Assembly: GCA_905233825.1 (NCBI GenBank)
Contig: CAJOFE010000035.1
Span: 1-32,960, forward strand
DNA from: an uncultured Prevotella sp.
GTDB taxonomy: Bacteria > Bacteroidota > Bacteroidia > Bacteroidales > Bacteroidaceae
Reading direction: 5' to 3'
Length of the DNA stretch: 32,960 nt
Part shown: positions 7,436 through 14,460 of the stretch, one piece after another
Position numbering within the stretch: position 1 is the first letter of the stretch
How the letters are laid out: each line of letters begins with the position of its first letter
Notes under the pieces: model-generated
Databases searched by the model: none
What the model saw: only the letters and a program-made list of their open reading frames with translations
Told to the model about the DNA's origin: nothing
Position numbers and translations under genes: made by a program

Positions 7436-8554
7436 TTATTGCGTCAGAGTGTTTTTTTTGCTTTCAAATACCGAGCAGAAAATGGAACGGGTGCTCGCTT
7501 CTGAATTGTTCTTCAGGAAGCATTCCCTGGAATAGCGGTTGAAGCGTGTAACGGGATGCTGGATGAAGTGCTGTATGCAGGAAATATACTCCTCAGGAGT
7601 GTTGCACCTGCCGCCGATTCTTTCAGTATCGACATGATAGCCTTCAAAGCTTTCGTCACTGCCCAGGATGTTTTTTCCGTACATCAGCGATTCGCAGGTT
7701 TTCACTTTCATGCCGCTTCCTGCAAATACGGGGAGTATCATCAAGTCGGCCTCCTCCATGTAGGGGCGCAGGTCTGGGGCATCGCTGATCACTTCAATGT
7801 CTTTCATGCACTCGTTTTCCTGTTTCAGCTTGTTCATTCCCCTGCCGACGACCTTGAATTCTATCTCCACATGTGGCAGTACATTCTGCACAAAGAACAG
7901 TACTCCCTCGTTGTTGGGGATGGAATAGGCACCGATGAAAAGGCACTTGGGCTTCTTTCCTGTCATGACAGTCTCATCAACGGGCCGGAACTTGTCTTCC
8001 ATGGATAGCCCGATGATGGCATCGGCCTTCCTACCGTAGTGCTGCTGGAAATAGTCGGAATCGCGGTTACTCAAGGTAATAATCTTGTCTGAATAGCGGC
8101 ACCCATATTCATCATTATGGGCGGCACAGCGCACTACCACCTGCCTGCCTGGCAGCCAGCGAGGCATCTGAGTGTCATAGTAGATGCTCTCCACATTGTG
8201 ATAGTGGGTGATGATTTTTCCTTGATATCCGCTTGCTTTCAGCTTTTTCGCAATCAGCGCTATCACGCTGGTTGTGATAAACACGTAGTCGTAGTCTTTC
8301 GCCTCCTTGACAATGTGGGCAACTTTCTTGGGGGTCAGTCCGTTGTGATAGTTAAACGGGAACAGACAGACTGCCCACGCCCAGCTCCACAACGAACGCT
8401 TCTTAGCTTCATCTAAAATGTAGGTCTGACTTACATGGCCTTTCCCGAAGTAGTCCTGCAGCATCCGCAGGCATCGCATGTTGGCAATGCCTCCACCCAC
8501 AAGAATACTATCCTGCTGGCGCTTGAAACCGATGTACAATGCTTTACCCTTCAT
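7436..8554 (-). CDS. glycosyltransferase family 4 (GT-B fold)
   Basis: A 372-residue predicted GT-B glycosyltransferase. The N-terminal domain has the glycine-rich GGGIANMRCLRML loop (about 21-33) and an HYHNVES segment seen in GT4-like enzymes. The C-terminal domain has the sugar-nucleotide-binding stretch DLMILPVFAGSGMKVKTCES followed by LMYGKNILGSDESFEG, a variant of the E-x7-E signature. It would transfer a sugar from a nucleotide donor to a glycan or lipid-linked acceptor at the cytoplasmic face; donor and acceptor are unknown. It overlaps the upstream GT2 gene by 4 nt (ATGA), indicating translational coupling, and precedes the heptose cassette, so a heptose-containing surface glycan is a plausible but unproven product. 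Confidence 0.82.
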   Translation of the reverse strand: MKGKALYIGFKRQQDSILVGGGIANMRCLRMLQDYFGKGHVSQTYILDEAKKRSLWSWAWAVCLFPFNYHNGLTPKKVAHIVKEAKDYDYVFITTSVIALIAKKLKASGYQGKIITHYHNVESIYYDTQMPRWLPGRQVVVRCAAHNDEYGCRYSDKIITLSNRDSDYFQQHYGRKADAIIGLSMEDKFRPVDETVMTGKKPKCLFIGAYSIPNNEGVLFFVQNVLPHVEIEFKVVGRGMNKLKQENECMKDIEVISDAPDLRPYMEEADLMILPVFAGSGMKVKTCESLMYGKNILGSDESFEGYHVDTERIGGRCNTPEEYISCIQHFIQHPVTRFNRYSRECFLKNNSEASTRSIFCSVFESKKNTLTQ

Positions 8555-9444
8555 GATTGGCTTGATAGCTGGCGTAAGTATTCCCGTTTTTCTCTCATCA
8601 CCTCCTGCTTCTTCCTGTCACCACGACCAATCAGCGTCTTGAACCGTTCACGCATCAATAGCAGACGGAGGTTGCGCAGACGGTTGCGGATAGTGCGTTC
8701 CCGGGGATAGCCGTTCTTCTCGTTGAGCAGGATAGTCGTGTCAATCAGCTTCTTCTCATATTCAATGTCAGGCTCCCTGGTGTGCATGGGGTGGATGTAG
8801 TGCAGTTTGGTGTTGTACCTCATGGTTGGCCCGAACATCCTTAACAGCCGGCAATGAATGTCGTCTTCCTCACCATACATGAAACTCTTCTCGTCGAACA
8901 TCCCGATGGCCTCCATCTTTTTCTTGCTGGCAAAGAAGCAGGCTCCAGAAATATACATGTACTTGGGCATGTAGAAATCGAAGCGGTTGGCCAGCGAAGT
9001 GAGCAAGGTGAACAGATAGCCGTTCATCATGTAAGTGCAGACGATGGAGTAGGGGCTGGGCGTAGCTGCATCAGCCATCTGCTTCATGCCGTAGATGCTG
9101 AGCCGGCTGTCTTGTTCGTAGGCTTCGATAGCCTGACGTAGCACGGGCTCACAGAGTCTCACGTCGGGGTTCATAATCATGATGACAGGAGCTGTGGCTT
9201 GCCTGATGCCCATGTTGTTGCCTTGGCCGTAGCCACCATTGTGGGTGTTATGAATCAGGACGATATCATCAGCATAGCGTTCTTTCAGCTGTGTGAACAT
9301 CGGCTCACACTCGGGGCTGTTGTCCACGACGATGACCTCCAACTCATCTTTGGCGATGTCGCAATGTTGCCAAAGTGTTTGGAGGCAGTCGTAGATGTCG
9401 TTCTCCGAATGATAGGTGACGATGATGACCGACAGCCGCTTCAT
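8551..9444 (-). CDS. glycosyltransferase family 2 (rhamnosyltransferase-like)
   Basis: A 297-residue GT-A fold enzyme. The N-terminus SVIIVTYHSENDIYDCLQTL is the classical GT2 beginning, followed by VIVVDNSPE (nucleotide contact), GGYGQGNNMGI and the metal-binding NPDVRL (a DxD equivalent). The acceptor region has the FFASKKKMEAIGMFDEKSFMYGEEDD segment, which contains the typical ED catalytic pair of WbbL/RfbF-like rhamnosyl- and related transferases. The C-terminus is basic and rich in arginine, suggesting peripheral membrane contact. The ATG overlaps the yidC stop (ATGA) and its own stop overlaps the next gene in the same way, so yidC and the two glycosyltransferases are translated as a coupled unit. 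Confidence 0.87.
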   Translation of the reverse strand: MKRLSVIIVTYHSENDIYDCLQTLWQHCDIAKDELEVIVVDNSPECEPMFTQLKERYADDIVLIHNTHNGGYGQGNNMGIRQATAPVIMIMNPDVRLCEPVLRQAIEAYEQDSRLSIYGMKQMADAATPSPYSIVCTYMMNGYLFTLLTSLANRFDFYMPKYMYISGACFFASKKKMEAIGMFDEKSFMYGEEDDIHCRLLRMFGPTMRYNTKLHYIHPMHTREPDIEYEKKLIDTTILLNEKNGYPRERTIRNRLRNLRLLLMRERFKTLIGRGDRKKQEVMREKREYLRQLSSQS

Positions 9445-11312
9445 CTCCTCATTTGTTCGCGCAGGCGCTTCATTTCGGCCTGTTGCTTCTGCATAGCTTC
9501 TAAGCGTGCAGCCAGTCCGCTCTGCTTTTTCGGATTGTTCTTGTTCTCACGGTAGTTGGCCTCCAGTTTGGCCAGCAGGGCAGCATCGTCGGTAGTCTTG
9601 CGCAGGGTCCACATGATGGCTGCTGAGAAGAACAGGGAGATAAAGTAGTAGAAGTTCAGTCCGCTGGAATAGTCGTTGAAGATGAAGAAGAACATCACTG
9701 GCATGAGATACATCATCCATTGCATCATCTTCATCTGCTGGGCTTGGGAGCCTAGCATCTGGTCCCGCTGCTGGCGCATGGTCATGTATGAGTAGAGCAG
9801 GTTGCTGATACAGAAGAGAATACAGGTCAGCGACAGGTGATCACCGATGCCCCAGATGGGCTTCGACCATTCTATGATGGGGTCATAGGTCGATAAGTCC
9901 TGCATCCACAGGAAACTCTCGCCACGCAACTGTATGGCGTTAGGCACGAAGAAGAACATGGCAATCCAGATAGGCATCTGTATCAGCATAGGCAGACAGC
10001 CGCCCAACGGACTCACACCATACTGCGAATACATCTGCATCTGCACTTGGTTCTTCTGCATCTGGTCTTCGGGCTTGTCATACTGCTTTGTAGCCTCCTC
10101 AATCTTCGGCTTCAGCACACGCATCTTGGCACTTGACATATAGCTCTTCTTGACCATAGGGAAGGTTAAGCCTTTTAGTAGTAAGGTAATGAGAATCAGT
10201 ACGATACCCATTCCGAGTCCGAGCGCAGTCAGACCGTCGAAGACATAGAGCGTGAACCAACGGTTAATCCAGCGAACGAGCCACCATCCTAAATAGACGA
10301 GGTCTTCCAAATCCAGGTCGCGACCGAACTTACTTTCCTTGTCGATGCCTTTCAGAATCTGGAAGTCGTTGGGGCCGAAATACATCTCGAACTCTGTGGC
10401 CTGCGACGGGTCGAACGGGGTTTTCAGCTGAGCCAGGAACGACTTCAGGTAGTGCGATTCTTTTGTGTGCAGGGCGCTGGCCAGATAGGCGCTCTTCTCA
10501 AATTGTGTCTTGGGAATGAGCACGGCAGCGAAGAACTGTGTCTTGAAGGCTACCCAGTCCAATGCCTCCTCAGGCGTCTCGGCATCGTTGCTGCCTTCGC
10601 TCAGGTGGTCGGTACCGCCGTTGCGGTCTTTGTAGGTCAGCGAGGCATAGCGGTTCTCAAAAGTATATCCTTTCTCCTGCTGGCGGCACGAGTCTTTCCA
10701 TTCCACGTTCAGCAACTGCCTTCCAGGCTCGAACATGCCGTTCATGCCCTCTGTCTTGATGCTGAAATGCAGCAGATAGCTCTCGCCCAATGAATAAGTC
10801 ATCACAATCTTTGCGCCGTCGGCACCTTCGGCTGTCAGCGTGGCACTACGGTCACTCGTATTAGTAGGAGTGAAAGTCAGTTCTGCGGTGTTGATGTTCT
10901 CTTTCTTGGTTGCGAACGTAAACGCTAAGTTCTGATCTTCCTTGTCGTAGAGGGTCACGTCGGGATTTCCCTTGTAGTCCTTGTAACCCAGCACTTTGGC
11001 TTTCTTCACTACGCCACCCTTGGTATCGATGGTCAGCTCTACCTTGCTGTTTTTTAGCACGATGTCCTGTCCCTGCTCGCTCATGGCAGTAAAGAACACG
11101 CGACTGCTGTCAGCCTGTAGCTGTATCTCAGCACGTTGAGCCTCAGTAAGTGTATCGACGGGTTGTGGGTTGGCTTTTGCTATAGAGTCATTCCTTAACT
11201 GTTCAGCCTGTGCTGCTGCTTGTTGCTCGCTGGCTTGTTTCTGGCTCCACCAGCTGAAGCCTATCAGTACCACGGCTATGAGGACGAAGCCTGTAAGAGT
11301 GTTTTTATTCAT
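9441..11312 (-). CDS. yidC: membrane protein insertase YidC
   Basis: A 623-residue YidC/Oxa1 insertase of the long Gram-negative type. It has an N-terminal membrane anchor (about 7-22), a large periplasmic beta-domain (about 60-345) and the conserved C-terminal helices, including LVYLGWWLVRWINRWF, the GLGMGIVLILITLLLKGLTFPM helix, the QYGVSPLGGCLPMLIQMPI loop and the final FNDYSSGLNFYYFISLFF helices. The tail is basic and glutamine-rich, as in other Bacteroidetes. It inserts and folds inner-membrane proteins together with or independently of SecYEG. A strong promoter (11388-11419) lies upstream, divergent from the DUF3078 gene. Two glycosyltransferase genes follow with 4-nt overlaps, a neighbourhood I find unusual for yidC. 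Confidence 0.97.
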   Translation of the reverse strand: MNKNTLTGFVLIAVVLIGFSWWSQKQASEQQAAAQAEQLRNDSIAKANPQPVDTLTEAQRAEIQLQADSSRVFFTAMSEQGQDIVLKNSKVELTIDTKGGVVKKAKVLGYKDYKGNPDVTLYDKEDQNLAFTFATKKENINTAELTFTPTNTSDRSATLTAEGADGAKIVMTYSLGESYLLHFSIKTEGMNGMFEPGRQLLNVEWKDSCRQQEKGYTFENRYASLTYKDRNGGTDHLSEGSNDAETPEEALDWVAFKTQFFAAVLIPKTQFEKSAYLASALHTKESHYLKSFLAQLKTPFDPSQATEFEMYFGPNDFQILKGIDKESKFGRDLDLEDLVYLGWWLVRWINRWFTLYVFDGLTALGLGMGIVLILITLLLKGLTFPMVKKSYMSSAKMRVLKPKIEEATKQYDKPEDQMQKNQVQMQMYSQYGVSPLGGCLPMLIQMPIWIAMFFFVPNAIQLRGESFLWMQDLSTYDPIIEWSKPIWGIGDHLSLTCILFCISNLLYSYMTMRQQRDQMLGSQAQQMKMMQWMMYLMPVMFFFIFNDYSSGLNFYYFISLFFSAAIMWTLRKTTDDAALLAKLEANYRENKNNPKKQSGLAARLEAMQKQQAEMKRLREQMRR

Positions 11313-11387
11313 TTCTATTCGTTGTGAAATTACGATTTTTGTTTATAAATATTGTTCGCGCGAGCCTAATCGCACAAAATCAAGGTG

Positions 11388-11419
11388 CAAAGGTACAAAT
11401 AAATTTGGAGTTTACCAAA
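11388..11419 (-). promoter_or_regulatory. promoter of yidC operon
   Basis: On the minus strand the -33 box TTTG (plus coordinates 11416-11419) is separated by 20 nt from the -7 box TACCTTTG (11388-11395), matching the Bacteroidetes housekeeping consensus. It interleaves with the plus-strand promoter of the DUF3078 gene: each -33 box lies inside the spacer of the other promoter. Confidence 0.85.
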
Positions 11420-11435
11420 CTTTTTCGTACCTTTG
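11404..11435 (+). promoter_or_regulatory. promoter of the DUF3078 gene
   Basis: TTTG at 11404-11407 and TACCTTTG at 11428-11435 with a 20-nt spacer. This placement rules out the upstream TTG codon at 11433, which lies inside the -7 box, and favours ATG 11445; the transcript leader would be extremely short. Confidence 0.85.
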
Positions 11436-11444
11436 CACTTAGTT

Positions 11445-12623
11445 ATGAGAAAATTGATGTTGACATTTGCGGCAGTCATGACGCTCAGCGCCAGCGCCGC
11501 GCAGGAAAATGAGCCCTCCAATGGGCAGTATTACAGGTTGTTTACGCCTCTTACGTTCTATCACTCAGTAGCTGGCGACCAGCTGTCAATCACCTCCGGT
11601 AATCCTGATGAGGTGAGTCAGGCCATTGACCAGGCACTCATGCATGTTTATCTGAATCGTCCTGACTTGGTGGAAGTGACGCAGACAGAACAGGAAGAGT
11701 CGGGCGAGTTGCTTCAGGAAATCATCGAGCAGCCCATTGAACAGGTTACCACAATGGTAGAGCAGGCTAACCCCATCCCTGAGGAGCCAGAGGCTGAGCC
11801 TGTAGAGGTGGTTGTGGAAAAACCCAAGTTCTGGACCCGTAAGGGTGATGGCTATCTGCAGTTCATGCAGAATTATATCAGTAGCAACTGGTACAAGGGA
11901 GGTGAGAGCAACTACTCCGCCGTAGGGCGCCTGACGCTGGAGGCTAATTACGACAACAAGTCGAAGTGGAAATGGGACAACAAGCTGGAGATGAAACTCG
12001 GTTTCCAGACATCCCGCACCGACACCGTCCACAAGTTCAAAACCCACGAAGACCTGTTCCGCTATACCGGCAAGGTAGGCTTGCAGGCTGCCAAGCGATG
12101 GTACTACACCTTGCAGGTATTGGCCTATACCCAGTTCGCACGTGGCTTTAAGTCGAACAACGTGAAGACCTTTTCCGACTTCATGTCACCTTTCAACTTC
12201 AACGTCGGTCTCGGTATGGAATATAAGGTAGAGGCCTTCAACAAGAAGCTTACGGGCACCGTCAACCTCTCGCCCTTAGCCATTAACTACCGTTATGTTG
12301 ATCGTACGGCGCTGGCCAGTTCTTTTGGCGTGAAGACCCCTAAGCATACACACTCGCTGACAGATTTCGGTTCGCAGGTGACGGCAGGACTGGAATGGCA
12401 GATGAACGACGTCGTAAAATGGAAGACGCGCTTCTACGCTTTCACCAGCTACCACCGTGCCGAACTGGAATGGGAAAACGAGTTCTCCCTGCGTGTGTCG
12501 AAGTATATCTCGGCCAATTTGTTCCTCTTCCCGCGCTTCGATGATTCGAATAAGTGGGACGAAGACCTCGGCTACTGGCAGTTTAAGGAGTACTCATCCC
12601 TCGGATTTACCTATAATTTCTAA
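11445..12623 (+). CDS. DUF3078 outer-membrane beta-barrel-like protein
   Basis: A 392-residue protein with a signal peptide (residues 1-19, MRKLMLTFAAVMTLSASAA). A Glu/Pro-rich linker (about 75-125, PIPEEPEAEPVEVVVEKPKF) leads into the DUF3078 region, beginning FWTRKGDGYLQFMQNYISSNWYKGGESN. The rest alternates aromatic and polar residues in strand-like segments with turn-rich connectors and ends in an aromatic-terminated strand (SSLGFTYNF), as expected for an outer-membrane barrel. The function of the family is unknown. The chosen start is ATG 11445; the longer frame from TTG 11433 would begin inside the promoter. It stands alone, divergent from yidC, with a tRNA gene following. Confidence 0.85.
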   Translation: MRKLMLTFAAVMTLSASAAQENEPSNGQYYRLFTPLTFYHSVAGDQLSITSGNPDEVSQAIDQALMHVYLNRPDLVEVTQTEQEESGELLQEIIEQPIEQVTTMVEQANPIPEEPEAEPVEVVVEKPKFWTRKGDGYLQFMQNYISSNWYKGGESNYSAVGRLTLEANYDNKSKWKWDNKLEMKLGFQTSRTDTVHKFKTHEDLFRYTGKVGLQAAKRWYYTLQVLAYTQFARGFKSNNVKTFSDFMSPFNFNVGLGMEYKVEAFNKKLTGTVNLSPLAINYRYVDRTALASSFGVKTPKHTHSLTDFGSQVTAGLEWQMNDVVKWKTRFYAFTSYHRAELEWENEFSLRVSKYISANLFLFPRFDDSNKWDEDLGYWQFKEYSSLGFTYNF

Positions 12624-12649
12624 CTTTTTTGAAAAAATACAGGAAAAAG

Positions 12650-12681
12650 TTTGGCAGATTCGGAAAAAGTGAGTAACTTTG
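12650..12681 (+). promoter_or_regulatory. promoter of tRNA-Arg gene
   Basis: TTTG at 12650-12653, a 20-nt spacer, and TAACTTTG at 12674-12681. It lies 21 nt before the mature 5' end of the tRNA, so the tRNA appears to be a separate unit from the preceding DUF3078 gene. Confidence 0.8.
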
Positions 12682-12702
12682 CACCCGCAAAACGAAAAGG
12701 AT

Positions 12703-12776
12703 GGCTCCCTAGCTCAACTGAATAGAGCATCTGACTACGGATCAGAAGGTTGTGGGTTTGAATCCCGCGGGAGTCA
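12703..12776 (+). tRNA. tRNA-Arg (anticodon ACG)
   Basis: A complete 74-nt cloverleaf. The acceptor stem pairs GGCTCCC with GGGAGTC (one G-U pair), the D arm is GCTC...GAGC, the anticodon arm is TCTGA-CTACGGA-TCAGA with anticodon ACG, and the T arm is GTGGG-TTTGAAT-CCCGC. The discriminator base is A, and CCA is not encoded (CGA follows). The ACG anticodon is normally deaminated to ICG and reads CGU, CGC and CGA. Confidence 0.95.
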
Positions 12777-12783
12777 CGAGAAC

Positions 12784-12814
12784 CTGTAGATGTCATTGGC
12801 ATCTGCAGTTTTTT
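12784..12814 (+). terminator. Rho-independent terminator after tRNA-Arg
   Basis: A 9-bp stem CTGTAGATG / CATCTGCAG (one G-T pair), a 7-nt loop and a run of six T. It begins 8 nt after the tRNA discriminator base. Confidence 0.85.
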
Positions 12815-12913
12815 GTGTTATAGGGAAGGATTTGTATTTCGGTCGATTGGCACAAACTTTGAACTCATTCAAGCTCAAAGATACTCCATCTTAGTAAAAA
12901 AAGGAAAAAAGTC

Positions 12914-12944
12914 TTTGTTTTTCGCTCGATTTGCACTAACTTTG
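12914..12944 (+). promoter_or_regulatory. promoter of small membrane peptide-DUF3822-rsmD unit
   Basis: TTTG at 12914-12917, a 19-nt spacer and TAACTTTG at 12937-12944, ending 8 nt before the ATG of the 46-residue peptide. The very short leader suggests that translation starts almost at the transcript end. Confidence 0.75.
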
Positions 12945-12952
12945 CAACCGAA

Positions 12953-13093
12953 ATGAAACGCAATGACAAGTGGACGAACGCTTTTTTGATATTGCTGGTG
13001 GTCGTGTTGGCGGCTATCTGTATCAGGAGCGTAGTCCATGAACAGCAAAAGATAAACAATAAACAGGAATTGAGGGATGGCAGAGACAGGTAA
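12953..13093 (+). CDS. small single-pass membrane protein, 46 residues, unknown function
   Basis: An ATG-started frame of 46 codons placed directly behind a good promoter. The product has a short basic/polar N-terminus (MKRNDKWTN), one strongly hydrophobic helix (about 10-28, AFLILLVVVLAAICI) and a charged tail rich in Gln, Lys and Arg. Its last 17 nt, including the stop, overlap the start of the DUF3822 gene in another frame, so the two are likely translationally coupled. The topology (short N-terminus, one helix, cytosolic or periplasmic coiled tail) resembles small FtsL/FtsB-like or regulatory membrane peptides, but no family is recognised. Promoter position and gene overlap support it being real despite its size. 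Confidence 0.6.
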   Translation: MKRNDKWTNAFLILLVVVLAAICIRSVVHEQQKINNKQELRDGRDR

Positions 13094-13880
13094 TGCGATA
13101 AAGCGGCTGACCATACGTATAGGGCGTGGCACGATGGCCATGCTCGCGCAGGTGGATGACAGTAGCGGGATAGAATACGAGCCCTATGTGGTGAAGAGCG
13201 GCGTTTCAATGGCTGCCAATCTGCGTGAGGCCTTCAAAAGCAGCGACTTGCTGCTGCAGGCACCTCCGCGAGTGCGTGTGTCGCTTGACAGCGACGTGCT
13301 GATGGTGCCCGTAGAGATGTTCGACGAGGCCACGATGGAGCAGATGCACAATCATGCTTTCCCACGCAATGAGCAGGATGCTATTTATTATAATGTATTG
13401 CCTGATCTGAATGCTGTAGCCGTTTTCTCGATGAACAAAGACCTGCGCTTAGTGCTCGACGACCATTTCAAGGATGTGCGCTTGGTGTCGGCCATACAGC
13501 CTGTATGGCGCCATCTGCACCAGCGCAGTTTTACAGGGATGCGTCCCAAGCTCTATGCCTATTTCCACGAGATGCGTCTGGAGCTCTTCAGCTTCCAGCA
13601 GAATCGCTTCAAGTTCTGTAACTCGTTCGATGCCTCGCGTTCTAAAGATGCCTTGTTCTTCATCTTCTACGTGTGGAAGCAGCTACAGCTGAACCCCGAG
13701 TTCGACGAGTTGCACCTGGTGGGTGACATCCCTGACGAGGAACAGGTGCTCGAAGAATTGCGTCAGTTCTTGCAGAAGGTGTATGTCATCAACCCCTCGG
13801 TCGAATTCAACCAGCACCCGGTGATTGCCATTAGCGGCGTGCCCTTTGATCTCCAGACGCTGATAGCGAAGGGACGGTAG
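13077..13880 (+). CDS. DUF3822 family protein
   Basis: A 267-residue cytoplasmic protein of the Bacteroidetes-specific DUF3822 family. Typical elements are the N-terminal KRLTIRIGRGTMAMLAQVD strand pair, the PRVRVSLDSDVLMVPVEMFDE segment, QNRFKFCNSFDASRSKDALFFIFYVWKQLQLNPEFDELHLVGD and the closing PFDLQTLIAKG. The order of short beta-strands and glycine turns resembles an actin/ASKHA-like fold, but no phosphate-binding signature is clear, and the biochemical function is not known to me. The ATG overlaps the upstream small membrane peptide gene. It is followed by rsmD, an arrangement I recall from other Bacteroidales genomes, suggesting co-regulation with ribosome maturation rather than proving a shared role. 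Confidence 0.85.
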   Translation: MAETGNAIKRLTIRIGRGTMAMLAQVDDSSGIEYEPYVVKSGVSMAANLREAFKSSDLLLQAPPRVRVSLDSDVLMVPVEMFDEATMEQMHNHAFPRNEQDAIYYNVLPDLNAVAVFSMNKDLRLVLDDHFKDVRLVSAIQPVWRHLHQRSFTGMRPKLYAYFHEMRLELFSFQQNRFKFCNSFDASRSKDALFFIFYVWKQLQLNPEFDELHLVGDIPDEEQVLEELRQFLQKVYVINPSVEFNQHPVIAISGVPFDLQTLIAKGR

Positions 13881-13900
13881 TTAGCTGTTAGCTTTTAGCC
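13881..13900 (+). repeat. 7-bp degenerate tandem repeat before rsmD
   Basis: Three consecutive heptamers, TTAGCTG, TTAGCTT and a truncated TTAGCC, start at the base after the DUF3822 stop codon and end 16 nt before the rsmD ATG. Confidence 0.7.
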
Positions 13901-13916
13901 CAATGCCAAGAGCAAT

Positions 13917-14450
13917 ATGAGAATTATCACAGGGAAATATAAGGGTCGGCATTTTGATATTCCTCGCACGTTCAAGGCGCGCCCTACGACGGACTTTGCG
14001 AAGGAGAATATCTTCAACGTGCTGACGGGTTACATCGATTTCGATGCTGTCTCTGCCCTCGATCTCTTCTCTGGCACAGGCAGCATCACGCTGGAATTGC
14101 TGTCGCGTGGCTGCGCTCAGGTGGTGAGTGTAGAATTGGATCGTGATCATCATCGATTTATCCAGCAGTGTGTAGATAAGTTGAACGCAGGAAAGAGTGT
14201 TCAATGCATTCGAGGCGATGTGTTCCGTTTCGTCAAGGGTTGCCACCAGCAGTTTGACTTCATCTTTGCAGATCCTCCTTACGCCCTGAAGGAGTTGCCA
14301 CAAATTCCTGACTTGATTTTTGAAAAGCAGTTGTTGAAGGAAAATGGCATCTTTGTCTTTGAACATGGCAAAGACTATGACTTCTCACAGCATCCGCATT
14401 TCGTAGAGCATCGCAGCTATGGCAGCGTGAATTTCTCGTTGTTCAGATAG
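13917..14450 (+). CDS. rsmD: 16S rRNA (guanine(966)-N(2))-methyltransferase
   Basis: A 177-residue class I SAM-dependent methyltransferase. The conserved N-terminus MRIITGKYKGRHF...RPTTDFAKENIFNVL is diagnostic for RsmD. The SAM-binding motif is DLFSGTGS (49-56), the acidic motif is VELDRD (72-77), and the catalytic DPPY is at 119-122. It methylates G966 (E. coli numbering) of 16S rRNA in the assembling 30S subunit. Length matches the family (~180). It lies 36 nt after the DUF3822 gene with a small heptamer repeat between, and converges on cls with only 10 nt between the two stop codons. Confidence 0.95.
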   Translation: MRIITGKYKGRHFDIPRTFKARPTTDFAKENIFNVLTGYIDFDAVSALDLFSGTGSITLELLSRGCAQVVSVELDRDHHRFIQQCVDKLNAGKSVQCIRGDVFRFVKGCHQQFDFIFADPPYALKELPQIPDLIFEKQLLKENGIFVFEHGKDYDFSQHPHFVEHRSYGSVNFSLFR

Positions 14451-14460
14451 CTTTTACCTT

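Noticed and set aside
11433..11444. TTG start for the DUF3078 gene
   Set aside because: It lies inside the -7 box of the promoter; the signal peptide begins at ATG 11445.
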